Assembly (NCBI RefSeq): GCF_002797575.1
Contig: NZ_PGTX01000004.1
Span: forward strand, 1-64,000
Direction of reading: 5' to 3'
DNA length: 64,000 nucleotides
From: Polynucleobacter brandtiae
GTDB taxonomy: Bacteria; Pseudomonadota; Gammaproteobacteria; Burkholderiales; Burkholderiaceae
Position numbers and translations under genes: made by a program. Under the pieces are notes generated by a model that did not search any database, had not been told where the DNA came from, and saw only the letters and a program-made list of their open reading frames with translations. Every line of letters starts with the position of its first letter. Position 1 is the first letter of the stretch. Of the stretch, positions 24,068 through 33,201 are shown in pieces.

Positions 24068-27000
24068 ATGGCTTCACCCCATTTTGTTCATCTACGCGTT
24101 CATTCCGAATTTTCGATTACGGATGGCATCGTTCGCATTGACGATGCTGTTGCCGCTGCTGAAAAAGATCAAATGGGGGCGTTGGCCCTCACAGACTTAA
24201 GTAATTTATTTGGTTTGATTCGTTTTTATACTGCTGCTCGCAACGGTGGTGTTAAGCCTATAGCAGGGGCAGATGTCTGGATTAGCAACCCTCAGGATCC
24301 TGATCAACCTTTTCGTTTACTGCTTTTAGTTCAAAATCATTCTGGCTACTTAAATCTTTGCCAATTACTCAGTAAGGCTTCCTTAGAAAATCAATCGCGC
24401 GGCCGCGCCGAGATTGATGCTGAGTGGTTCAATGAGCCCGCTTCCAAAGCCGAAGATAAAGCGGCCAAACGAACCCTGGCTTACGGACTGATTGCCCTGT
24501 CTAGTGGCCGCTGGGGTGATGTTGGTGTGGCACTCTTGGCGGGGCAAGACGCTCAGGCAATAGCGGCAGCCAAACGCTGGAGCACCTTATTTCCAGATGC
24601 TTTTTATATTGAAGTGCAGCGCGGAGGTCACCCCCAAGATGAGCAGCAGCTTCAGCTGGCATGCCATCTCGCTAGTGAGCTAGATCTTCCTATTGTTGCC
24701 ACACATCCCGTTCAGTTTATGCAGCAGAGTGATTTCATTGCGCATGAGGCGCGGGTGTGTATTGCTGAAGGCGAGCTCTTAGGTAATCCACGTCGTCCAA
24801 AGAAATTTAATGATGAGCAATACTTTCTATCGCAAGCGCAGATGGCGCAGCGGTTCGTTGATTTACCAATAGCCCTAGCCAATTCAGTAGAAATTGCCAA
24901 GCGTTGCAATTTATCTCTAGTGCTAGGGCAGCCACGCCTGCCAGACTTTCCGACCCCGCCGGGCATTACGCTTGACGACTATCTATTGCAGCAGTCTGAA
25001 GTTGGCTTACAGCGTCATATGGTGCGCAACTTCCCGGATGTAGAAGAGCGCACTCAAGAGCAGCAGCGATATCAAGAGCGCCTAGTTTTTGAGGTGAAGA
25101 CCATTGCCCAGATGGGTTTTCCAGGCTACTTTTTGATTGTTGCGGACTTTATTAACTGGGCTAAAAATAATGGGGTGCCAGTTGGCCCAGGCCGTGGATC
25201 TGGGGCGGGCTCTTTAGTCGCGTACTCGCTAGGCATTACCGATCTGGATCCACTGCGTTACAACTTACTGTTTGAGCGCTTCCTCAATCCAGAGCGGGTA
25301 TCGATGCCCGACTTTGATATTGACTTTTGCCAGCATGGGCGCGATCGCGTTATTCAGTATGTAAAAGACAAGTATGGCAAGGACGCAGTCAGCCAGATTG
25401 CTACTTTTGGCACGATGGCGGCTCGAGCGGCAATTCGAGACGTGGGTCGTGTGCTAGAGCAGGGATATAACTTCGTCGATGGTATAGCGAAATTGATTCC
25501 GAATAAGCCAGGTCAATACATGACCATTGAAATAGCCAAGAAAGAGGAGAAGCAATTAGCTGAGCGGGAGAAAAATGAAGATGAGGTGCGTCAGCTCTTG
25601 TCCTTGGCGCAACAACTAGAGGGCATGACCCGTAACGTTGGCATGCATGCCGGTGGTGTTCTGATTGCCCCTGGACGCCTAACGGATTTTTGCCCGCTTT
25701 ATACACAAGAAGCAAAAGATTCAAAAGATCAAAGTAGTAACTCCGTTATTAGCCAGTTTGATAAAGATGATGTGGAGTCGATTGGTTTAGTCAAGTTCGA
25801 CTTTTTGGGCTTAACGACCCTAACTATTTTGGCGGCTGCTGAGAAGTGGATTCAAACGCTTCACTCGGAGCGCCAGGACTGGAATATTGGTGAGATTGCC
25901 TTAAATGATCAAAAAGCATTTGAAGTATTAAAAAATGCCAATACGGTTGCGGTCTTTCAGCTGGAAAGCCGAGGTATGCAAGGCATGCTTCGTGAGGCCA
26001 AGCCAGACCGATTTGAAGATATCATCGCGCTCGTTGCCTTGTATCGTCCAGGCCCAATGGATTTGATACCCGATTTTATTGAGCGAAAGCATGGTCGTCA
26101 GAAGGTGGAGTATCCCGATCCCCGTATTGAGTCTGTGCTGGAAGAGACCTACGGCATCATGGTGTATCAAGAGCAGGTGATGCAGATGGCTCAGATGATT
26201 GGTGGGTATTCATTGGGTGGTGCGGACATGCTGCGCCGAGCGATGGGTAAGAAAAAACCGGAAGAGATGGCGCAGCACCGCAAGATTTTTAGTGATGGTG
26301 CAAAAGCAGGCGGTGTTGCTGAAGGTAAGGCGAACGAAATTTATGATTTGATGGAGCGCTTTGCGGGTTATGGATTTAACAAATCGCATGCCGCTGCTTA
26401 TGCGCTTTTAGCCTATCAAACTGCTTGGTTAAAAGCCTATTACCCTGCCGAATTTATGGCGGCTAACTTATCGCTTGCAATGGATGACACTGACAAGATC
26501 AAAATTTTGTATGACGATTGTTTGGTAAATCAGATCCGAGTGTTCTCACCAGATATCAATACTGGGGTCTATGTGTTTACCCCATTACGCGCACCTAATG
26601 CTGCCTCAGGTGAACCGCTAAGTCATATTCGATATGGACTTGGCGCCGTTCGGGGCACTGGTGAAGCAGCGATTGAAGTGATTGTGAAGGCGCGCGAGAA
26701 GGGTGGTCCATTTAAGGATCTATTTGATTTTTGTGCCCGAGTGGATCGTCGCCAAGTCAATCGTCGTGCTATCGAAGCACTGATGCGCGCTGGAGCCTTT
26801 GACAGCTTATATAAAGACTCGATACCTGCAGGGGGTAATCTCTACGATATCCGCTCAACTTTGCTGGCCTCTTTGGCCCGAGCGATCGAAGCGGCTGAGC
26901 AAGCAGAAGCCTCAATTAATCAAGTTAGTTTATTTGAAGTGGCGGGCGAAGCAGACAGTCATTTACCGGAGTTAGTTCGCGAACCTATTTGGTCGGAAAA

Positions 27001-27694
27001 AAAGCGCCTACAAGAAGAAAAGACTGCGCTTGGGCTTTGTCTTACGGGGCATATGTTTGATGCCTATCGCGATGAGACAACCCATTTCATACGTCAGTCA
27101 CTTGCAAAAGTAACTGAAGGCAAGGATCAATTGATCGCCGGAATCATTACCTCGGCACGAATGCTCACGGGGCAGCGGGGTCGTATGATGATTGCCACCA
27201 TCGATGATGGTTCAGCTGCTCTTGAGGTAACGCTCTACAGTGAAGTGTACGAGCCAAATCGTTCTTGGCTCAAAGAGGACGAGCTCTTGGTGGCCAAAGT
27301 CAACGTCAGTCCAGATAAATTTTCTGGCGGAGTACGAATTGTCTCAGAGGCTGTGATGAATATTACGGGTGCCCGTATGCGGTTTGCTCGCAATGTGCAT
27401 CTGAAGATTGATACAGGCATTGACTTGAGATCGCTGCGGAGTCAGCTTGGCCCTTACCTGATGAGTGCGCGAGTGCGTGATCCTAAATTAGGCCCTGCAG
27501 TTCCAGCGATATCGGCTGGAAACGAGGGCATCAAAGGTCTCATATTGACTGCTGCCGTGACAACTAGTGGCGGCGCTTGCTTAATGCAGTTTCCTGAAGA
27601 GCTTCGTATTTATCCAGATGATGCTTGCCTGCATAGCCTCAATCAAATACTGTCTGCCAAACAGCCAAATTCAGCACAAGTTCAATATTTATAG
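24068..27694 (+). CDS. dnaE: DNA polymerase III alpha subunit
   Basis: Replicative polymerase of 1208 residues. The PHP domain opens with HLRVHSEFSITDG. The polymerase core shows GPGRGSGAGSLVAYSLG and the catalytic aspartates in PDFDIDFC near residue 415, followed by helix-hairpin-helix and OB-fold regions near the C-terminus (about 1020-1110). It is slightly longer than the E. coli protein. The ATG at 24068 gives the normal N-terminus. Its 3' end overlaps a convergent heptosyltransferase gene by 6 bp. Confidence 0.97.
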   Translation: MASPHFVHLRVHSEFSITDGIVRIDDAVAAAEKDQMGALALTDLSNLFGLIRFYTAARNGGVKPIAGADVWISNPQDPDQPFRLLLLVQNHSGYLNLCQLLSKASLENQSRGRAEIDAEWFNEPASKAEDKAAKRTLAYGLIALSSGRWGDVGVALLAGQDAQAIAAAKRWSTLFPDAFYIEVQRGGHPQDEQQLQLACHLASELDLPIVATHPVQFMQQSDFIAHEARVCIAEGELLGNPRRPKKFNDEQYFLSQAQMAQRFVDLPIALANSVEIAKRCNLSLVLGQPRLPDFPTPPGITLDDYLLQQSEVGLQRHMVRNFPDVEERTQEQQRYQERLVFEVKTIAQMGFPGYFLIVADFINWAKNNGVPVGPGRGSGAGSLVAYSLGITDLDPLRYNLLFERFLNPERVSMPDFDIDFCQHGRDRVIQYVKDKYGKDAVSQIATFGTMAARAAIRDVGRVLEQGYNFVDGIAKLIPNKPGQYMTIEIAKKEEKQLAEREKNEDEVRQLLSLAQQLEGMTRNVGMHAGGVLIAPGRLTDFCPLYTQEAKDSKDQSSNSVISQFDKDDVESIGLVKFDFLGLTTLTILAAAEKWIQTLHSERQDWNIGEIALNDQKAFEVLKNANTVAVFQLESRGMQGMLREAKPDRFEDIIALVALYRPGPMDLIPDFIERKHGRQKVEYPDPRIESVLEETYGIMVYQEQVMQMAQMIGGYSLGGADMLRRAMGKKKPEEMAQHRKIFSDGAKAGGVAEGKANEIYDLMERFAGYGFNKSHAAAYALLAYQTAWLKAYYPAEFMAANLSLAMDDTDKIKILYDDCLVNQIRVFSPDINTGVYVFTPLRAPNAASGEPLSHIRYGLGAVRGTGEAAIEVIVKAREKGGPFKDLFDFCARVDRRQVNRRAIEALMRAGAFDSLYKDSIPAGGNLYDIRSTLLASLARAIEAAEQAEASINQVSLFEVAGEADSHLPELVREPIWSEKKRLQEEKTALGLCLTGHMFDAYRDETTHFIRQSLAKVTEGKDQLIAGIITSARMLTGQRGRMMIATIDDGSAALEVTLYSEVYEPNRSWLKEDELLVAKVNVSPDKFSGGVRIVSEAVMNITGARMRFARNVHLKIDTGIDLRSLRSQLGPYLMSARVRDPKLGPAVPAISAGNEGIKGLILTAAVTTSGGACLMQFPEELRIYPDDACLHSLNQILSAKQPNSAQVQYL

Positions 27695-28846
27695 CTGAGT
27701 AGCATTTTTTAGCGCTTCAATCACTTGAGTAGGCTCTAGTTGATTGAGGCATTCACTTTTGCTGTTGACGTGGTCGTCACAACCTGCTTTTCTACAGGGC
27801 ACACAAGTTCCAGGACCTTGCAAAATGGTGACATTGCCGACCGTCTGAGTGCGCGCTCTTAATTGATAAGGCTGCTTGCCAATAAAGCCATTTGGCCATG
27901 GTCCAAAATTTGTAGGTGGTGTTGGGCCGAATAAGGCAATGGTGGGTGTGTTGCAGGCTGCAGCCAAATGTGTAATGGAAGTATCTACCCCCACATAAGC
28001 TATTGCTCCACGAATCAGTGAGCCAGCTTGAGAGAGGGATAGCTGCCCGGCGGTATCAACCACCTGTTGACTAGTTTCTAAATCCAATAAAGAGAGGATA
28101 TCGCGATTGAGATCAAGATCTTGTTTTGCTGGAGATGCACTTAATATCACTTGCCAACCTTGTTTTACAGCCCAGGTAATGAGAGTTTGCCAATAAGCTA
28201 AAGGCCAACGCTTATAGGCTGTCAGAGGCCCAGGATGCATCACGATATAAGGTGGATTAAGTTGGTTGACGATCCTGGCAGTGATTGCTTCTCCAATAGG
28301 CGGGCGAACTGAAATCGGCTGACTAAATAGGGATTCTGTATCTTGAAAGAATATGTCTAAAAGACGAAGTTTTTCAATAATGACATGTTGATGAAAGTAA
28401 TCTACATTGATCGTGTGTAGGCTGATTGCTTTCTTCCAGAGATTTTGTTGATCACTTTTGTTTTTCTTAAGCTTGTCATGCTCGGTCAGGCCTTGGGGAT
28501 GTCCACCTAATATGCCGACTCTAGTTCGAGCTGCCACTAGTCCATAGGCATATGCACGATCACTGGGTTGTGTCACAAAAGCTAAATCATAGCGTTGAAA
28601 AAGACGGAAGAATAAGGTGAGGTACTCTAAAATCCCAGGGCGATCTGAGGTTTCAATCGTTTGAGCGATATCTGGATTGCCCTTCAGCATCTCTAGCTTA
28701 CCGCGGTATCCTAAAAAATGAAACTCAGCATCAGGCCATAGTGCGCGTGCTTTAGAAATTAATGGGGTAGTCACCAGGACATCACCAATCTGGCGAGTCG
28801 CAATAAATAATACTTTTTTAGGCTGTAGATTTGAAAATAGACTCAT
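27689..28846 (-). CDS. Glycosyltransferase family 9 (LPS heptosyltransferase-like)
   Basis: A 385-residue GT9 enzyme with the N-terminal Rossmann start VLFIATRQIGDVLVTTPL and the C-terminal ADP-heptose-binding region (YVGVDTSITHLAAACNTPT, then ALFGPTPPTNFGPW). Family members add heptose to the LPS inner core; this one resembles heptosyltransferase III/WaaQ more than WaaC or WaaF, but the acceptor is not certain. A late cysteine cluster (CVPCRKAGCDD) is common in this subgroup. It is last of three glycosyltransferase genes on the minus strand. Confidence 0.88.
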   Translation of the reverse strand: MSLFSNLQPKKVLFIATRQIGDVLVTTPLISKARALWPDAEFHFLGYRGKLEMLKGNPDIAQTIETSDRPGILEYLTLFFRLFQRYDLAFVTQPSDRAYAYGLVAARTRVGILGGHPQGLTEHDKLKKNKSDQQNLWKKAISLHTINVDYFHQHVIIEKLRLLDIFFQDTESLFSQPISVRPPIGEAITARIVNQLNPPYIVMHPGPLTAYKRWPLAYWQTLITWAVKQGWQVILSASPAKQDLDLNRDILSLLDLETSQQVVDTAGQLSLSQAGSLIRGAIAYVGVDTSITHLAAACNTPTIALFGPTPPTNFGPWPNGFIGKQPYQLRARTQTVGNVTILQGPGTCVPCRKAGCDDHVNSKSECLNQLEPTQVIEALKNATQL

Positions 28847-28854
28847 GCTAATGG

Positions 28855-29652
28855 CTAAACTTTGCTGCTTTGTGTTGTTTTGGCAAGAATCTTTTCTCGT
28901 ACGCGACGGGCATTCTCTGCCGCATTAGACTGATCGCTGATTTGGTGATGCAGGTGTAAAACCTCCGTAGACCAAGATCCTGATTTACGTATCAAACCAT
29001 TATTTTGAAGCCTAAAAACAAAATCAGCATCTTCATGACCCCAGCCAGTCATGCCCTCGTCGAACCCATCAATAGTCAGAGCATCTTTCCTCCAGCAGGC
29101 CATATTGCACCCCTTAATACGCCGCCAAACAAATTTTTTGTAGTGTCGCCAATGCCCATCACCTAATTTGATCTTAAGGGGCCAGTATTTATTGATTCCA
29201 CTTGACAGGCGATAGATCAGGAGGTGACTCAAGAAACGATCAAAGTCCCAGTGAGCCCAAGAAAGTATTTGTTGGGTTAAATCTGCACTCAGCAATGCTC
29301 TGCTGCCAGTGACGAAATAGCCTTCTTCGGCAAGACTACGATGTTGGCTGACAAAATCAGGTTGTACGATACAGTCCCCGTCTAAAAAAACGAGATACTC
29401 ACCTTTAGCTTGTGCGCTTGCAAGGTTTCGTATTTTGGATAAGCGGAATCCTAAATCCTCTTGCCATACATGACGTATTGCTTGTTTGGAGGATTTTTTA
29501 AATTGATTAATAAAATCGCGAGTCTCTTCTTTAGACCCATCATCAGCGATGATGATTTCAAAATCGGCATCTGTTTGCTGCTCTAATGATTGCAGTACAA
29601 AATTGAGCGCATCCATTCGGTTGTAGGTTGCAACAATCACACTGATTTTCAT
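28855..29652 (-). CDS. Glycosyltransferase family 2 with galactosyltransferase-like C-terminus
   Basis: A 265-residue GT-A enzyme. It has ISVIVATYNRMDAL at the N-terminus, the DDGS motif, the metal-binding DGDC at about residues 99-102, and a late GWGHEDADFVFRL segment typical of the Glyco_transf_7C domain. It probably adds a sugar to the LPS core or O-unit on the cytoplasmic face. The ATG at 29652 overlaps the stop of the upstream glycosyltransferase (ATGA), so the 9-residue longer start is rejected. The heptosyltransferase follows 8 bp later. Confidence 0.87.
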   Translation of the reverse strand: MKISVIVATYNRMDALNFVLQSLEQQTDADFEIIIADDGSKEETRDFINQFKKSSKQAIRHVWQEDLGFRLSKIRNLASAQAKGEYLVFLDGDCIVQPDFVSQHRSLAEEGYFVTGSRALLSADLTQQILSWAHWDFDRFLSHLLIYRLSSGINKYWPLKIKLGDGHWRHYKKFVWRRIKGCNMACWRKDALTIDGFDEGMTGWGHEDADFVFRLQNNGLIRKSGSWSTEVLHLHHQISDQSNAAENARRVREKILAKTTQSSKV

Positions 29653-30410
29653 TTTTTTTCTTGGTTTTGCATGTGCCAAATTTTAATGTAGCGGTAGTAG
29701 CTGCCTTCTGCATTTGAGAGCGCTAAAGCCAGACCTTGGTAGCCATCTAGAAAGCCTGCCCTGATAAGGTAAGTTCGAATAAAGGCCCAAAATCCATGCA
29801 GTATTGCCTTTAGTGGGTTACTTCTAGTGCCTTTGTTGTAGGCTTGCTCTGCAGAAGCTGTTGAATAGCGGTCAATTTTTTCCAGCACTTGCGAGAAGTT
29901 CATAAAGCTAAAGTGCAGCATTGGGCTCTGTAATTTGGCGACCTCACCATTGGGTATTAGACGCTCGTGCACTAGATCATTGGAGAAGCGCGCTGTGCCC
30001 CGTTTAAATAGCCTATCGACAAAGTCAGGATTCCAACCAGAATGACGGATAAATCGCCCGCAATACCAAGACAGCCGAGGGATCGCAAAGCAATCTACCG
30101 GGGCCGGGTGATGCATAGCCATCAAAATTTCGCTTCTCAGGGCTGGGCTGAGTCTTTCATCGGCATCAAGGGATAGAACCCAATCGCCGGTTGCTAAGTC
30201 TAGGGCACGATTCTTTTGTGGCCCAAAACCAGGCCAATCTGCTGGTGTAGAGATCAATGCGCCGTATTTTTGAGCAATTTCTAGGGTTTTATCAGTGCTA
30301 CTGGTATCAACCACTACGATTTGCTGAGCAATACCCTCTAGAGAGGCTAAACAATCGGCCAAATTGGCTTCTTCGTTGCGGGTGATGAGGATGACGGATA
30401 AGGTGGGCAT
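29649..30410 (-). CDS. Glycosyltransferase family 2, WaaE/KdtX-like
   Basis: A 253-residue GT2 enzyme with LSVILITRNEEANL, VVVDTSSTDKT and LDADERLSP, the arrangement of WaaE-type beta-glucosyltransferases acting on the LPS inner core. A C-terminal hydrophobic stretch (about residues 208-232) may contact the membrane. It is the first gene of the three-gene LPS operon and begins 10 bp from the divergent msbA start codon. Confidence 0.87.
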   Translation of the reverse strand: MPTLSVILITRNEEANLADCLASLEGIAQQIVVVDTSSTDKTLEIAQKYGALISTPADWPGFGPQKNRALDLATGDWVLSLDADERLSPALRSEILMAMHHPAPVDCFAIPRLSWYCGRFIRHSGWNPDFVDRLFKRGTARFSNDLVHERLIPNGEVAKLQSPMLHFSFMNFSQVLEKIDRYSTASAEQAYNKGTRSNPLKAILHGFWAFIRTYLIRAGFLDGYQGLALALSNAEGSYYRYIKIWHMQNQEKK

Positions 30411-30420
30411 AATTCATTAT

Positions 30421-32184
30421 ATGAATGCTCAAGACCGTACCGCCCTAAATCGCTTAATTCAATATCTCAAACCCCATTTGGGCATGATTATTGGGTCTTT
30501 ATTAGCTATGGCTTTTGTGGCCGCCGCTGAAACATCAATTCCTGCGCTGATGAAGCCCTTGCTTGATCGAGGTTTCACTGGTGAGATGGATGGCAAATTA
30601 TGGCAAGTGCCCGTATTTTTGGTGGGACTTGCTTTGGTACGAAGTCTGGCTCAATTTTTATCTAACTATTTATTAACTCGGGTCATTAATGCGGTGCTCT
30701 TGAAATTACGAGAGCAAATGTTTCAAACGCTGTTACGTGCTAGTACTACTTTCTTTCAAAAGAACTCAGCTTCCAGCCTCATTAACGCTGTGGTGTTCGA
30801 AGTCAACAACGTACTGAGTATTTTAGGCAGTATGTTAATTAGTCTGGTGAGGGATTCCCTCACGGTAGTAGGCCTCATTGGTTATTTGATTTATTTAAAT
30901 TGGCAGTTAACCTTAGTGGTGCTGGTCATTTTTCCAATCATTGCGTTTGTCATGAGTAAGATCAACAAACGTTTACGTTCGCTCAATCGCCAGCAGCAAA
31001 ATCTGACCAGTGAACTGGCTTATATCGTAGAAGAATCTGCTGCTGGTTACAAGATTGTGAAGGTACACGGGGCAGAGCAATATGAGATGCATCGTTTTAT
31101 GGAAAAAGCAGAGCGCTTACGCCAATTCTCCTTGAAGGCTGCGGTAGCTGGAGGACTGAATCAACCGATTACGCAGTTGATTGCTTCGATGGCACTTTCT
31201 GTGGTGCTGGTGATTGCCCTGATGCAATCAGCCTCGGAGGGTACTACGGTTGGCGGTTTTGCCGCGTTTGTTACTGCCATGATGTTAGTTATTTCACCAA
31301 TTAAACACTTAGCAGATATTAACCAACCCTTGCAACGTGGCTTGACTGCGGCCGAAATGATTTTTGATTTAATGGATCAACCCATTGAGGAAGATGAGTC
31401 TCGTAAGCTCAATATGAAATCCCTCATAAAAGCAAAGGGCGCCATTCGATTTGAAGAAGTAGGATTTTCTTATCAACAAGAGTCAGGTCGTCAAGATGCG
31501 CTGCGTAATGTCAATTTAGATATTAAGGCTGGTGAAGTGGTGGCATTTGTGGGCCCTTCTGGCGGCGGAAAATCGACCTTAGTAAATCTATTGCCTCGCT
31601 TTTTCAGCCCGACTAGTGGCCATATCTATCTGGACGATATTTCCCTGGAGGAGATCGTGCTCTCAGATGTCCGCAAGCAAATGGCATTTGTTAGTCAAGA
31701 TGTTATTTTATTTAATGACAGTATTGCGGCGAATGTAGCCTATGGTGCATTAGGCCCAGAGGGAATTGATCGTGGACGCGTGATTGACGCATTAGAGGCT
31801 GCTAATTTATCAGCGCTGATGAAAGAAATGCCTCAAGGTATCGATACGCAGATCGGCGATAACGGAAATCGATTGTCTGGTGGACAGCGTCAACGCTTAG
31901 CGATTGCCAGGGCAATTTATAAGGATGCACCTATCTTGATTCTAGATGAGGCAACCTCCGCCTTGGACTCTGAATCAGAGCGTCAGGTGCAGGATGCGCT
32001 AGAGCGATTAATGGCCGGCAGGACCACGTTAGTCATTGCACATCGACTCTCTACCATTGAGCATGCTGATCGCATTGTGGTGCTCGAGCATGGACGGGTG
32101 ATTGAGAATGGCTCACATCAAGAATTGATAGCAAAGGATGGCTTGTATGCCAATCTACACCGTATTCAGTTCTCGAATGCCTAG
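30421..32184 (+). CDS. msbA: Lipid A/LPS flippase MsbA
   Basis: Homodimeric ABC exporter that flips lipid A-core across the inner membrane. From the ATG at 30421 it has 587 residues: six N-terminal helices and a C-terminal ATPase with Walker A GPSGGGKST near residue 378, signature LSGGQRQRLAIARA and Walker B ILILDEATSALD. A longer frame from 30364 would run into the divergent glycosyltransferase gene. The TAG stop shares the palindrome CTAG with the convergent galE stop (32181-32184). Confidence 0.95.
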   Translation: MNAQDRTALNRLIQYLKPHLGMIIGSLLAMAFVAAAETSIPALMKPLLDRGFTGEMDGKLWQVPVFLVGLALVRSLAQFLSNYLLTRVINAVLLKLREQMFQTLLRASTTFFQKNSASSLINAVVFEVNNVLSILGSMLISLVRDSLTVVGLIGYLIYLNWQLTLVVLVIFPIIAFVMSKINKRLRSLNRQQQNLTSELAYIVEESAAGYKIVKVHGAEQYEMHRFMEKAERLRQFSLKAAVAGGLNQPITQLIASMALSVVLVIALMQSASEGTTVGGFAAFVTAMMLVISPIKHLADINQPLQRGLTAAEMIFDLMDQPIEEDESRKLNMKSLIKAKGAIRFEEVGFSYQQESGRQDALRNVNLDIKAGEVVAFVGPSGGGKSTLVNLLPRFFSPTSGHIYLDDISLEEIVLSDVRKQMAFVSQDVILFNDSIAANVAYGALGPEGIDRGRVIDALEAANLSALMKEMPQGIDTQIGDNGNRLSGGQRQRLAIARAIYKDAPILILDEATSALDSESERQVQDALERLMAGRTTLVIAHRLSTIEHADRIVVLEHGRVIENGSHQELIAKDGLYANLHRIQFSNA

Positions 32185-33191
32185 GATGCTCTATTGTTTT
32201 TAATCCAAAGCCAAGTGTTATTGCAAATCTCGGGTAAGTCTCTTTTTGTCTCCCAGCCAAGAAGGTCTCGAGCTTTATTGGCTTTAGCGTAGTACTCCGC
32301 AAGATCTCCAGGCCGACGTCCCACCACCTGATAAGGAATCTTTTGGCCTGATGCATTTTCAAAGTGGTGGAGTAGCTCCATAACGCTACGACTATTTCCA
32401 CTGCCTAGATTGAATGCATGACAACCAGGACTGTCCTTTAGCCATGTCAGCGCGGCTAAATGACCTTCTGCCAAGTCGACCACATGAATGTAGTCCCGCT
32501 TTCCAGTGCCATCTTCAGTTTCGTAATCATTCCCAAAGATATTTAAGCTCGGCAATTTTCCATTAACAACCTGTGCAATTACCGGCATCAGATTATTGGG
32601 GATGCCGTTAGGATCTTCACCGATAAGCCCTGATTCGTGCGCGCCAACAGGATTGAAATATCTGAGGCAAGCAATTTTCCAGGTTTTGTCACTCCCAGCA
32701 AGATCTCTCAGAATTTCTTCTATCTGGAGCTTATTGCGACCATAAGGATTGGTTGGCGAGGTTGGGTGTGCCTCGTCATAAGGCAAGTAAATGGGGTCTC
32801 CATAGACGGTAGCGCTACTACTGAACACTAAAGTACTAATACCGACGGACTGCATTGCTTGTATTAAGCTAATGCTGCCTTGTACATTATTGGCATAGTA
32901 TTCGATTGGCTTTTGAGATGATTCCCCAACAGCCTTCAAGCCAGCCAGATGAATCACAGCATCAATTTTTTGATCCCGTAAAACTTGACTAAGCTTTTTT
33001 GTGTCGCGTATGTCACCCTCAGTAAACCCTACGGTTTTCGCAGATAGCTCTTGAATACGAGTTAGGGTTTGGGCTTTGCTATTGCACAGGTTATCGTAAA
33101 TGTGAACGTAATAGCCAGCAGAAGCTAAAAGCACCGCAGTGTGACTGCCAATATAGCCCATTCCCCCAGTTAGTAGAATATTCAAGTGCAC
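32181..33191 (-). CDS. galE: UDP-glucose 4-epimerase
   Basis: NAD-dependent SDR-type epimerase that interconverts UDP-glucose and UDP-galactose for surface polysaccharides. The 336 residues have the Rossmann motif GGMGYIGSHTAV at the N-terminus, the Ser in FSSSATVYG and the catalytic pair Y-x3-K in YGRNKLQIEE. The length is normal. It sits beside msbA and LPS glycosyltransferases, in line with supply of galactose for the core. Confidence 0.95.
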   Translation of the reverse strand: MHLNILLTGGMGYIGSHTAVLLASAGYYVHIYDNLCNSKAQTLTRIQELSAKTVGFTEGDIRDTKKLSQVLRDQKIDAVIHLAGLKAVGESSQKPIEYYANNVQGSISLIQAMQSVGISTLVFSSSATVYGDPIYLPYDEAHPTSPTNPYGRNKLQIEEILRDLAGSDKTWKIACLRYFNPVGAHESGLIGEDPNGIPNNLMPVIAQVVNGKLPSLNIFGNDYETEDGTGKRDYIHVVDLAEGHLAALTWLKDSPGCHAFNLGSGNSRSVMELLHHFENASGQKIPYQVVGRRPGDLAEYYAKANKARDLLGWETKRDLPEICNNTWLWIKNNRAS

Positions 33192-33201
33192 CTCTTAATA
33201 G

